64,000 nt of DNA, taken from assembly GCA_943737045.1 (NCBI GenBank), contig CALSFV010000243.1, positions 389,001 to 453,000 of the forward strand, read 5' to 3'. Position numbers and translations under genes: made by a program. Of this stretch, positions 46,020 through 56,856 are shown one piece after another. This DNA is from Parapristionchus giblindavisi (Eukaryota > Nematoda > Chromadorea > Rhabditida > Diplogasteridae). Every line of letters starts with the position of its first letter. Positions within the stretch are counted from its first letter, which is position 1. Under the pieces are notes generated by a model that worked only from the letters and a program-made list of their open reading frames with translations, had not been told where the DNA came from and searched no databases.

Positions 46020-48100
46020 TAAGTAGAATACACATTACCGTAGTTAAGAGACAATAAATTTGAAAATCAAAGGTACAGTAACCCTTGCCACCTCTGTCTC
46101 ATTTACTATACAACGGTTCTCTAGAAGGAAAAGAAAATAAATTTGCTTAAATCGTTCAACATTTCATAACATTAAAATATGAACGAAAAAGCGGTGAAAT
46201 TTGGACACGATAGCAAAATATGTCTGAAACTCAGTTAGAAACTCACTTCACGATAATCTTTTAGAGAGTTCATATCATACTGTACGTGTCGCCGTTTGTA
46301 CACGGCGTTTTTCATGCACGTGTCATACTGTAGGCGCGCTTTTTATGGCTCTCGGCTGAAAAAACGGCTCTAGGTGCTCCCACCCCCCCCCAGCTGTTGA
46401 GAGATTTTAAAACTCTGATATTTCCAAACTAGTAGTTTACTAACATTACGTCACAGACTAGAAGTTTGCTGCTAGTTTACTACTAGTGAAAGAACATTTG
46501 ACGAAATTCATTACCGTATTATACACCACTTCTAGGAAACTTACGTTTAACTAGCCGTAGACTTGCAAGTCCACGGCTCGTGGGAAATATAAGTAAACTA
46601 CTAGTTTGAAAGTAATAGAGAATTAGCTTGGGATGCAGTACTGAGTTATCCGGGATACAATTGCAGCATCTCGAATCCATTAGTGAACAGAGACTGCCAC
46701 ACCGTTGCCCCCCCCCCCCCCGTTATCCATGATTTTCAATTCAATTCAATTCAATTCTTTATCATGTCAGGCATTAATGCTCAGATGTGGATGAGTCGGT
46801 GGTATTCAGCACGGTGATTATTATTATCCGTGATTTTAGCGCATCTGAAATATAATGGTCCCCATTCTTTAAAGCGACATCAGAGCTAATTTGAAACTCT
46901 CCGCTCTGGCCACACTCTCTCGCTTTCTTTGTCTACGAGAGAGTATAGCCAGAGCGGAGAGTAAAATTTGATTGGTGTGTGCATCTAAGAAGAAAATAGA
47001 TGCAAATGTAAGTGATAAATCAATTAGGGCTACGTCAAATTATCTGCGACAATTCATTTCTTTCATTTCATTTATCTAGTTTTGAGTTCTACGGAGCAGT
47101 AGTCTCTCTCTCTCTCGTAGCTCTATTACAAGCTTGTGTTGAAGTTTCCGGTTTACTTCAGATACAATCATCATAGGAGTATTTCTGCCTTCGTAATTCA
47201 TAATTCATATTAGTATAACTTCTGTCTCTCACTCTGCAGTGTGGTTGGTTGGATTATTCTCTCTCTCGACTACATTTGCCTATTCCATCAAGAGAAAAGG
47301 GTCAACAGTTGAGCCCTCTCCTAGAAGACTTTGGAAAATCAGTAGTGGTATCTCCGACGTGTCAAGTAGGCCAATTGGACGAACAACGCAGTGCTTTCGC
47401 GGGTTATTGGACTGTACACATCAAGTTTCATATTTAGAAGTTTTCTTGAATGGAGACGAATTCTCTCAGAGATCGAAGTTTATAACAGCGGATATGAAGA
47501 AACCCCCCTGCTTTGCCCCACTGCATTCTCTAAGCAGATTGGATAAAGTATTGTATGTATTGTATCATATGATCAAAAATTGAGAGTTGCCTAAAGCATG
47601 ATCTTCCCTGCACCGAGAAAAAACTAACACTGAAAATAAAAATCATGCCATTGTTCGTCAAATAATAAACATCTCAAGTTGTGCAAAGATAGATGGCACG
47701 TTAGTTCAGCCTCTGTAATAGCGAGGCAACAATGAATGAATGGCTAATCACGTTTTCCAACTTATAAAGAGGGCGAGGCGGATGCCAGGCGGGTTTGGTG
47801 GGCTGCATTAGAGAGGGTGCGCGTGCGAGATGGCATCAAATGATTCTCTATGTCACACTCTCCGCCGCGCTACCAAACCTGTCTGAGGTGCGCCGCTCTT
47901 AATAATGAACTATCGTCTCATTATTGTGAAAACACACCAAACCGCACACCACAGTGTTGGTAAAGTCACCTCAGCATCTCTGTTGCCCCGCTATTCCCAT
48001 CTCTTTCGTATTTTGAACTAACGTGATAATTCTCTTACCCCTGGCGTTTGTCTCCGTTTCACTCTTTTCGCTCTTCTGATTGTTAAGTTCGTGCCTTTTT
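46020..48100. other. right-arm-specific spacer
   Basis: Contains a family A MITE (46869-46990), TTCAATTCAATTCAATTC at 46735-46757, and the inverse partner (47704-47903) of a segment inside the foldback at 43411-44212. A reading frame at about 47240-47583 follows a CTCTGCAG acceptor, but two frames are open and neither resembles a known family. Confidence 0.45.
46869..46990. mobile_element. MITE family A copy
   Basis: A near-ideal copy: CTAATTTGAAACTCTCCGCT, CTGGCCACACTCTCTCGC and inverses, central TTTGTCTACGAGAGAG. Confidence 0.88.
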
Positions 48101-48131
48101 CGCCTACTAATGCAGCACTTTTCAGTGCCCC

Positions 48132-51100
48132 ATGACTGACCCTAGTGGACTCTCCAATGATGCTGTACGAGAGTTGGCCACCCAACTCCTCCAACATTTC
48201 GCTACTCCTCAAACTCACTCGGCTCCGACCCTGTCGAACGTGGATCTCAACAATCAAGTACAACACAACATCTTGGTCCTGAACTTGCTGGAACAAGTCA
48301 AAGTTGGCAGGAAGACCGTCTATGACGTCATCAAACTCGTCGATGAAAGGAACACTCTCCTGATCGCTTCTGATACTAACCCGATGAGTATGCAGAGTTC
48401 GTCGTCGGCAGGTACTTCGGCTAGTGGAATCGCCACAGCGGCTAGCACCAACGGCCAGCGCTCAGGCGCCAAGCGCAAGCTTCAGGCGAGCCCTCCCCGA
48501 CAGTCCTCTCAAGGAGCGAACCCGCCCCGGCAGCCCTCTCGTGCACCCGCAGACGAGAACGGATCAAGTGTCCCTCAGCCCCCGGTCAAACGCGAATGCA
48601 ATACAACTGAAGAAGGTAAAGTTTCCCGTACTCCTTTCGGAACACTTTTTTTGGCCCAGACTATTTTTTGCAATTTGAATACACACCCTTTTTCCGTGAT
48701 TGACCGCGCAGAATAGCATAATGAATTAAAGAATGGAAGTTGAGGGGAAGAGAGGGGTTCCAAAAATTGACTGAAAAAAAGAAGTGTCCTCCTTTCATAT
48801 CTATTTAATCAAACATCGAATTCTGGAAAGGTATAGGGGCCTCAGAATTTGTTATTTTGACTCTTGAAAAAGGTTGTAGACTTAACTTCTCATGTGATCC
48901 TTAAGGGAGAGAATCGTCGAATACAGTAACCTAACCAACAGCAGAAATATTTTAGAAATTGGTGGCGTACAGATTTCTATTGTTGTTATGTCACATCGTT
49001 TCTCCAACACAGATCGCATGCATGGAAAATTCGGCCAAATGCCTTCATTTATGACGTAATTTCAGAGTCCGAAATGAGCAAACCAAACGCCATCGGTATC
49101 GATCTGGGTACGACATACTCATGCGTCGGAGTTTTCATGAACGGAAGGGTCGAGATCATCCCCAACGAACAAGGTTCGTCCGTCCTCCCCCATTGATAGT
49201 TTATCTGTACCATAGGTCGAATAGCTAGCATACATTTTCATACCCTCGCAATGCGAGGATTGACCCACTATGTAAGGCCCATTTGAGACCACTCGATGCG
49301 AAATGACGCTAAAAATTACGATTTTTACGCGATAAATAATGAATTTTAAGAATAGACCCACCATATTTCGAAAATGGACCCACTATATAAAAACAATGTC
49401 GAGGGTAGCGAAAATGTATGATAGCTAGGTAATCGGTTTTCAACATCCGGTCAGGTTTTTCGATGTTTGGCAAATTTGGCTCAAAATCCGGTCAGGTTTT
49501 TCAATTTTTGCGAAATTTTTGGCTGAAAATCCGGTCATGCTTGGTACTTTGCAACATACTTTTCGACCTATAATCTGTACACCCTCTCCGGAAGTTACCG
49601 TAGTCATAGATCAATAATTGCTATTTACCGTACCATTGTTGACAATCATGGTTTCCCAAAAATAATGCAATTTTGCTGATTTTTCGGAACTTCTGAGACA
49701 ATAATACCCTTGCAATCTTCTTTCCCATTCTAAAATTGTTGTTCTTTAACAAATGAATAGCTTAATAAACCATGCTGTTTCAGGCAACCGTACTACTCCC
49801 TCATTTGTCGCCTTCTCCGACACCGAACGTCTCATCGGAGATGCGGCCATGGATAAGGTGTCCGCGAGCCCTCAGAATACCGTCTTCGGTAAGCAACGGT
49901 ACAGCGGTTCGAGCATACATGGGCGCCGACATGGGGTCATGGACATGGACATGGTAATTTGTGGAATACCCCCTGTAAAAAATGACGTTTAGGTGAAATT
50001 TTTGAAAAAGAAAGTGAAGGCCCCCTTTAAAATTAACCATTTTTCGGTCGGATGCCCCCTGTACAATCGAGCTCCAGGTACCCCGCCCATATATGGGTTC
50101 GAGAGCGGTCATGGTGTGACAGAGAAAAAGGTCGAGCGAAGAAGAGAGAGTACGTAAAAGTGAGAGAGCGCAGACGATGAGAGTACACCATGTTACACAA
50201 TACCGACTACCATAAACTGTTTAATTTTTACTATTTACTCATTTTCAGATTGCACGCGTCTCATCGGCCGCAGATTCGACGACAAGGCCGTGCAAAAATA
50301 CATGAAACGCTGGCCCTTCCAGGTTGGCGCAATTTCAAAATTTGATGAAATTTACGAAATTCACAAACATTTCACAATTTTCTTATGTAAAATCCACATA
50401 CTATGAAAATAGTCGAGGAAAGTTGGTGCAAAGTCAGCATGCTTGTTGTTGAACGCGGAAAGTTGCTCTTTAGGTCATCTTAGCCGAGGGTGACAAGCCC
50501 AAGGTTCAAGTCGAGTTGAACGGAGAGCAGAAGACCTTCACGCCCGAGGAAATCTCTGCCATGGTCATCACTAAGATGAAGGTACACATTTTGTTTACTC
50601 CATGGCACAGATCGAAAAGTATGTTACAAAGCACCAAGCCTGACCGCATTTCGAGCTAAAATTTCCCAAAAAATCGTAAAACCTGACCGCATTTTGAGCC
50701 AAATTTTCACAAAAATCGAGAAACCTGACCGCATTTTGAGCCAAATTTGCCAAAAATCGAAAAACCTGACCGCATTTTGAAAACCGATAACCTAGCTATT
50801 CGACCTATGCTCCATGGGTCGAAAAGTACGTTACAAAGTACCAAACATGACCGCATTTTGAGCCAAAAATCGAAAAACCTGACTGCATTTTGAAAACCGA
50901 TAATCTAGTTATTCGACCTATGGTTTACTCTTTTTACCACTTTCTGTACTTTGTGGTTTGTAGTCTGTCCGCTAAATATTGTATGCAGTTGTTTCGTGGC
51001 GTTTGGTTTTTCACATCATCGCTAAACTAATAGTAAGTGAAATGCATGATTCATACAATTGGGCCTTTTTTGTTGTTAGTGATTCCCATCGAATTATGAT

Positions 51101-54100
51101 TAATACGATATTTTCATCTTTACTTTGACGCCTATTTACATACATTTTCGGTGCCCTCACAGGATTTTTTTATATAGTAGGTCGATCTAGGAAAATCGTT
51201 GTTTCTCGCTTAAATTGTATTCTTTCGCATAAAAATGAGCTTTATAGTAGTGTATATAGTATATAGTAGTATATAGTGGTAGTGGATTTATAATATACAG
51301 TAGGCCGATCCCTACACTGTGAGGGTATTAAATTAATATTATTAATAGATATACAAGAATAAGTATGCATGCACTGTAAATAGAAATGTTTTGATTAAAT
51401 GAGTTAACTAGCAATGCGCCCTATGGTGTTTCGGCCGCTACGTTTAAAAAATGCAAATCTATACCTATTTATTGATTTTTACAGGAGACGGCTGAGGCCT
51501 TCCTCGGAGGGAGTGTGAAGGACGCTGTAATCACCGTCCCTGCCCACTTCAACAACTCTCAACGTCAGGCTACACAGGACGCTGGCGCCATCGCTGGACT
51601 CAACGTCCTTCGTATCTTGAACGAATGCTCAGCTGCCGCCATGGCCTATGGTTTCTACATGAAGGGACCCGGAGAACGGTACGGTAGAATTTCTATATAT
51701 TGATTAGTTTGATCCCAACTTATCCTTGATTATTGATTAGACACCCTATACTGTAGGGTGTCATAAATTCTTTTAAGATCATACATTACATTTGCATTAA
51801 AACAACTTTATCAGCATCGGGATGTTATTTTAGCTGGGTCGCCATCAGAGATGGTATTAACGATTAACGAATTAACGAAAATCGTTAATTTTAACGATAT
51901 TTTTCGTTAAATTTTAACGATTAACGAATTAACGAAAATCGTTAATTTTAACGATATTTTTCGTTAAATTTTAACGATTAACGAATTAACAAAAATATGT
52001 TAATTTTCGTTAATTTTTTCGTTAATGAAAATGAGCGTTTGGATGCTGGAGAAGCGTATTTTTCATACAAATTTGCACCCCTATTCTGGGCAAAATCTAT
52101 TTTTTTGTCCAAATTCTATTTTTTTTTCAGTTTTCAAAGCTGTATTCGTTTAAAAACAATTGATATATCGCTTTATGGGACATCACTGTTCATGTTGTTC
52201 TAATAAATAAACATGTTTGGAAAAAATTTATATTTTGAGCATTAACGAAAGTTAACGAAATTAACGAAAATTAACGACTTATTTTTCGTTAATTTAACGA
52301 ATTAACGAAAATTTTCATTAACGAACATCTCTGGTCGCCATTCGTCAGTAGTCATTAGTCATGGGTCGTGTTGGGAGGATCAAGTCAGAAACGAGTAAAA
52401 GACGGACGATAAAACAGACGACCGCTCTTGACTATTGAAAACGACGTGAATGAACTTAAAGATGTGCTGCATAGGTCGAAAAGTATGTTACAAAGCACCA
52501 AGCCTGACCGCATTTTGAGCCAAAATTTCCCAAAAAAATCGTAAAACCTGACCGCATTTTGAGCCAAAATTTCACAAAAATCGAAAAACCTGACCGCATT
52601 TTGAGCCAAATTTGCCAAAAATCGAAAAACCTGACCGCATTTTGAATACCGATAACCTACCTATTCGACCTATGATGTGCTGTCAATTAATCTATCTATC
52701 AATATATTCATATCAAGTATTAGTACTAGATGAATGGGGTTTTTTTAGTTCCTCTACTGGTATTGACCATAGGTCGAAAAGTACGTTACAAACTGCGAAG
52801 TCTGACCGCATTTTGTGCTGAAAAATTCCCGACTTTTTAAGCACTTTTTTACATGATGTAGATATGGTATCGCAAAAGTGCAGTGTCTTGCCATTTATTT
52901 TTATATGCTAATTTACGTAGTTTCAATCTACAACTAATTTACGTGGTTTCAATCATAGCATGAACCAAATTACGAAATTTTGCAGGACTGGCGTGATCGA
53001 GTCCATTCATGCCTATTTTTAAGACAATTGATAAACAAACTTCACGAAAATGATAATAAACGGATTGAAACAAACAAATAAAGTCAAAGAAAATGTTTTC
53101 CCTTTTTTTTTCTTCGTTTCCCACCCCTCAACAGGGGGGAAATAGCTACGTTACAGATTTGCAAAATGCGCTCGTCTTTTCAAGAAAAATTGTATAATAT
53201 GGTCAGGTTTTCACAAAGTGCGGTTTAAAAAATCCAAATGCGGTCGGGCTTCGTAGTGTGCAACGTACTTTTCAACCTATGGTGGGACCAATTTCTTCAA
53301 GAAAACAGTTTTTCCAGAAAAATACGCTGGACCATGCATCCCATTTTCCACCAGTTTCCTCTCGCTCACCTATTTGCACAACTCTTAATCTTTCCCTGTC
53401 ACAATCTTATGCATCGTTGCATTTGGCTTACGCGCGCGTCGGCGTAAATTTTGAATGTGTTGGGTCCCAAGTGGAAAACCCCGATTTTTCATGGGTACGG
53501 TAAAAGGTTACTGTAGGTTACTGTAGCCAACCATTATCGATCGATGGTTACGGTAACTTCCTACCGTATCCGTGATGACAATCAGGGTTTTCCACTTAGG
53601 ACCCAACGCTTTCAAAATTTACGAAGACGCGCGCGGCAGGCAAATGTAACGGTGAATTCGCCCACACCTCGCATCCATACACAGTGGACAAGCTAATCCG
53701 GTGTTATATTCAATTTTGGTGTGTCTTGGGTCTCGAGTAGAAAGCCCTGACTTGTGAGTAGCAATTGTAATACGGTAAGATGGTACCGTAACCATCGCTC
53801 AATAATGGCTGATTGCCCTAACCTTTTACAGTAGTTGTACGACTCATCCGTGCTTTCCATTCAAGACCCAACACACTCCAAAATTGCAGTTGACGAACAA
53901 GTATCCGTCTCGAAAATGTAACACCTCATAACAAACACAGCTACGAACTATTCCTTATCGATTGATTTTGTATTTTCTATTCGACTATCGAGTAATTTTA
54001 TTCCAAATTATCGATCAATATTTGCAGAAACGTTCTCATCTTCGACTTTGGCGGTGGATCACTGGATGTGTCCATCATCATAATAGAGAACGGTATCTTC

Positions 54101-56445
54101 GAGGTCAAGTCCACCGCCGGAAACACTAATCTCGGAGGAGAGGACTTTGACAGTCGTTTGGTCGAACACTTTGTCGGCGAATTCAAGAGGACCCACAAGA
54201 AGGTACTGATGGGGGGGGGGGGATTATTTAAAGCTGGTTAAATTAGGCATTAGTCTTTGGCCTGATTTACCTACCCTTATTGTTAAATGGAGAGTTTCTC
54301 ATAAATTTATTGATTAAAGTGCTGAAAATATTCGAAAGTGGACTTTTGCGCAGATATTTGATTTACATAAGGAATACTAGTGCTGCGTCTTAATATAGCC
54401 CGGCTATACAAATGTGCTGCGTCTTGGACAGACATCTCACTCGTACATTTTTTCTATTTTTATGTAATGGGTAGAATAGAAATACAAATAAAATAGGGTC
54501 GAAATAGGGTGGGGATTCAGAAAATTCGTAATTTTTCGCTTAAATTCGCTTTTTTAGCTTCGTTTCGCATCAAGTGGCCTAAAATGGGTCATGTCTAGTG
54601 GGTCAATCCTCGCATTGCGGGGGTATGAAAATGCATGATCTCACTTTCCAACAAAGGGCCAACATCTATAGATGGCCACGTGTTCTAGGGTGCTGTCTTT
54701 CACCGTGCCCGAAGTGTTCGAATACCATATCGGGTCGTGATTTTTGCTGATTTATTTGAAATGCTCTAGTTCGACTTTTCCTTGCGGGGTACATTTTCAT
54801 ACCCCCGCAATGCGAGGATTGACCCACTATATAAAGGGAGAGTTACGTCTCTCAATGGTCTCTTCATTGCGCACACTATTTCTCTTTTCTCTAACAACGA
54901 GAGAGCGTAGACCGTTGAAGAGGCCGTTGAAAAAGGTTTCGGTCCCTTTAAATCATCCCAAATCGGCTAACCCTTTCTCCTTGCAGAACCTCTTGACCAA
55001 TCCTCGTGCCCTTCGTCGTCTACGTACTGCCTGTGAGCGTGCCAAGCGCACCCTCTCATCGTCGTCTCAAGCCTCGATTGAGATTGACTCCCTCTTCGAG
55101 GGCATCGACTTCTACACCAACATCACTCGGGCTCGCTTCGAGGAGCTCTGCGCTGACCTCTTCCGTGCCATCATGAAACCCGTGGAGAAATCGCTCAGGT
55201 ACGGTACAGATCTATATCGATCATACTTTTTCAGTACCCTCGCCATTTATTTTTATATAGTGGGTCAATTCTCGAAATAGGGTGGGTTAATTCACAAAAT
55301 TCGCTATTTCCGCTTAAAAATCGTCATTTTTAGCTTCCTTTTTTTATCAAGTGGCCTAAAATGGGCCTTATATAGTGGGTCAATCCTCGCACTGCGAGTG
55401 TATGGCAATGTATGATATCGATCATACTTTTGCATACCCTCACAGTGTGAGGATTGACCCACTATATTCGGCTCATTTCAGGGGTCGACCCCCCATATAA
55501 AGCTCATTTTTATGTGAAAGATTAAAATTTAAGCGAAAAATAACGGCTTTTTTTCTAAATCGACCCACTATATAAAAATAATTCGGTGAAGGCACCGAAA
55601 ATGTATGATATCGATCGTTTTACAGCTATCCAGTATTACGGTATCCAATATTGATTTCTGCCCATTTTTAGAGACGCGAAGTTGGACAGGTCGTCCGTGC
55701 ACGATATCGTCCTCGTTGGAGGCTCCACTCGCATTCCCAAGGTCCAGAAGCTCCTGTCCCACTTCTTCTCTGGCAAGGAACTCAACAAGACCATCAATCC
55801 CGATGAGGCTGTTGCCTACGGAGCCGCTGTCCAGGCTGCCATCCTGTCGGGTGACAAGTCCGAGGCCGTGCAGGACCTGATGCTTCTCGAAGTTGCACCC
55901 CTCTCGCTTGGTATCGAGACTGCTGGAGGTGTTATGGCATCGTTGATCGAGCGTAACACCACCATCCCCACGACGACCTCGACGACCTTCACCACCTGCG
56001 CTGACAACCAGACCGTTGTTCTCATTCAGGTACTGTAACTTGTTGATTTGATGGGTTACGGTAGTTTTATTTTTGAATGATTAATTACCGTTTGACTTTG
56101 TAGGTATACGAGGGTGTGCGTGCAATGACTAAAGACAACAACCTGCTCGGAATGCTTGAGCTCTCCGGAATCGCTCCCGCGCCCCGTGGTGTTCCTCAGA
56201 TTGAGGTTTGTGCTTTGATCTTTGATCTGAACCTATCGATGATCATTTTGCTAGTTCAGGTCACCTTCTACATTGATGTCAACAATATCCTGACCGTAAC
56301 CGCCGAGGACAAGTCGACTGGAACGAAGAATCAGATGACCATCGCCAACGACATGGGATATCTGTCCAAGGAGGAGATTGAGAAGATCAAGATTAGAGCG
56401 GTCGATAAGCAAATTCAAAAGAGAGCAATAAGAAGAGAAGCATAA
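48132..56445 (+). CDS. HSP70-family gene, right copy, with in-frame 5' exon
   Basis: Exons: 48132-48615, 49066-49173, 49784-49888, 50249-50322, 50474-50581, 51485-51678, 54028-54202, 54987-55198, 55672-56029, 56104-56205, 56260-56445; 701 aa with the first exon, 537 aa from the ATG at 49074. Every junction has the same phase as the left copy. The first exon follows TTTTCAG (SL acceptor) and differs from its partner by 9 nt, in frame, whereas the intron just after the donor differs by 2 nt, which supports it as coding. Key residues: D10/T13 in [11 protein letters not shown] kept, position 71 is Thr instead of catalytic Lys (NTVFDCTRLIG), GGGSLD in the phosphate-2 loop, linker [12 protein letters not shown] where LLDVTPLSLGIE is usual. 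Ends after [14 protein letters not shown] with a basic tail, without lid or EEVD. Likely an ATPase-impaired relative rather than a standard chaperone (inference). Confidence 0.92.
49211..49572. mobile_element. MITE family G with nested family F (right arm)
   Basis: Family G is flanked by exact ATCTGTAC (49203-49210, 49573-49580). Nested family F at 49229-49420 (CATACATTTTCATACCC to GCGAAAATGTATG) is flanked by exact ATAGCTAG (49221-49228, 49421-49428). It is the counterpart of 31094-31413. Confidence 0.92.
49914..50095. mobile_element. MITE family H copy, 8-bp target duplication
   Basis: CATACATGGGCGCCGACATG to CCCATATATG, flanked by exact GGTTCGAG (49906-49913, 50096-50103). Right HSP70 copy only. 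Confidence 0.9.
50601..50922. mobile_element. two nested family G MITEs
   Basis: The outer copy is flanked by GTTTACTC (50593-50600 and 50923-50930). A second copy, 50607-50809, is flanked by CTCCATGG (50599-50606, 50810-50817). Both contain CCTGACCGCATTTTGA units and end TTCGACCTATG. Confidence 0.85.
51139..51330. mobile_element. MITE family F copy, diverged
   Basis: CATACATTTTCGGTGCCC then TATATAGTAGGTCGATC and a terminal CACTGTGAGGGTATT. Confidence 0.6.
51846..52335. mobile_element. TTAACGA-rich foldback element
   Basis: Ends AGAGATGGTATTAACG / CATTAACGAACATCTCT. Each side is built of tandem TTAACGATTAACGAA units that are inverted relative to each other, with about 200 bp of unrelated centre. 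In HSP70 intron 6, right copy only. Confidence 0.75.
52470..52674. mobile_element. MITE family G copy, 8-bp target duplication
   Basis: CATAGGTCGAAAAGTATGTT to TTCGACCTATG with exact ATGTGCTG on both sides. Confidence 0.9.
52769..53281. mobile_element. long family G derivative
   Basis: CATAGGTCGAAAAGTACGTT at the left and AACGTACTTTTCAACCTATG at the right enclose about 470 bp of unrelated sequence. No clean target duplication. Confidence 0.6.
53440..53655. mobile_element. MITE family I copy
   Basis: TTGGGTCCCAAGTGGAAAAC and inverse GTTTTCCACTTAGGACCCAA around TAACCATTATCGATCGATGG-like centre; outer parts carry GCGCGCG. Confidence 0.65.
53699..53930. mobile_element. MITE family I copy (shared with left arm)
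   Basis: CGGTGTTATATTCAATTTTG to CGAAAATGTAACACCTCAT; counterpart of 26738-26960. Confidence 0.7.
54442..54637. mobile_element. MITE family F copy, 8-bp target duplication
   Basis: CGTACATTTTTTCTAT to GAAAATGCATG, flanked by exact ATCTCACT (54434-54441, 54638-54645). Confidence 0.88.
54834..54951. mobile_element. MITE family C copy next to an HSP70 exon
   Basis: AAAGGGAGAGTTACGTCTCT to TTTCGGTCCCTTTAAA with a CTCTTCATTGCGCACAC core. It ends 35 bases before the acceptor of the exon at 54987; a family F fragment lies just before it. Confidence 0.75.
55222..55607. mobile_element. two tandem family F MITEs sharing a target site
   Basis: Copies 55222-55414 and 55423-55607 lie in opposite orientation. 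The 8-bp ATATCGAT occurs three times: before, between and after them (55214, 55415, 55608). Confidence 0.9.
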
Positions 56446-56745
56446 CTTTTGCTATCATTCTATATATTTCCTCTCCGCTTGTATACAGTAACTAAAGTTT
56501 ACAATGTCACTCTGGTATTCCCTTCGAATCATCCCCAGTTAATCTAAGACCGAAGTATCAGTAATGCACCAAGTACCCGCTGTAATTGTTCACAATTTCC
56601 CCGCTTCATATTGATTTTTTCGTTAACTTTTACAAATTGTATTTTAAATTGTCCTGTTGTTACTCTTTATGCCTTGTAAATATTGCTAGTTTTGTTCGTT
56701 GTTAACTCATTAGTCTAAGTAACAAATAAATACTTGAGAAGTGAA
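56446..56745 (+). other. 3' UTR of the right HSP70 gene
   Basis: Conserved with 23412-23125 and with the orphan UTR copy 22434-22158. AATAAA at 56725-56730. Confidence 0.75.
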
Positions 56746-56856
56746 AGTTTTGTGCGGATTGAACCCGTTGCACGATGTTGCAAGTAAAGAATTTACAACA
56801 GCAAAATATAAGCTGATAATAATAAACATAATAAATATCTGCAAGAAAATATGGAG

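Larger units (their letters stand above)
41950..56790. repeat. right arm of a large inverted duplication
   Basis: Inverse counterpart of about 22.9-34.93 kb. Matching markers: GATATCTCGGGGTGG at 34850 / 42003, last UGT exon 34605-34335 / 42184-42454, SER-rich exon 32378 / 48132, all HSP70 exons and introns, 3' UTR, and a tRNA-like B box at 23095 / 56760. The arms differ by insertions; the block 43411-48020 has no partner on the left. Confidence 0.93.

Noticed and set aside
47239..47583. Possible exon after a CTCTGCAG acceptor.
   Set aside because: Two frames are open, there is no partner exon, and I recognise no motif in either; left undecided and not called.
54028..54202. NEPTAA to NECSAA first taken as loss of the HSP70 proline switch.
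   Set aside because: The switch proline (DnaK P143) is in the VPAYFND motif and is kept here (VPAHFNN); only the NEP motif is altered.
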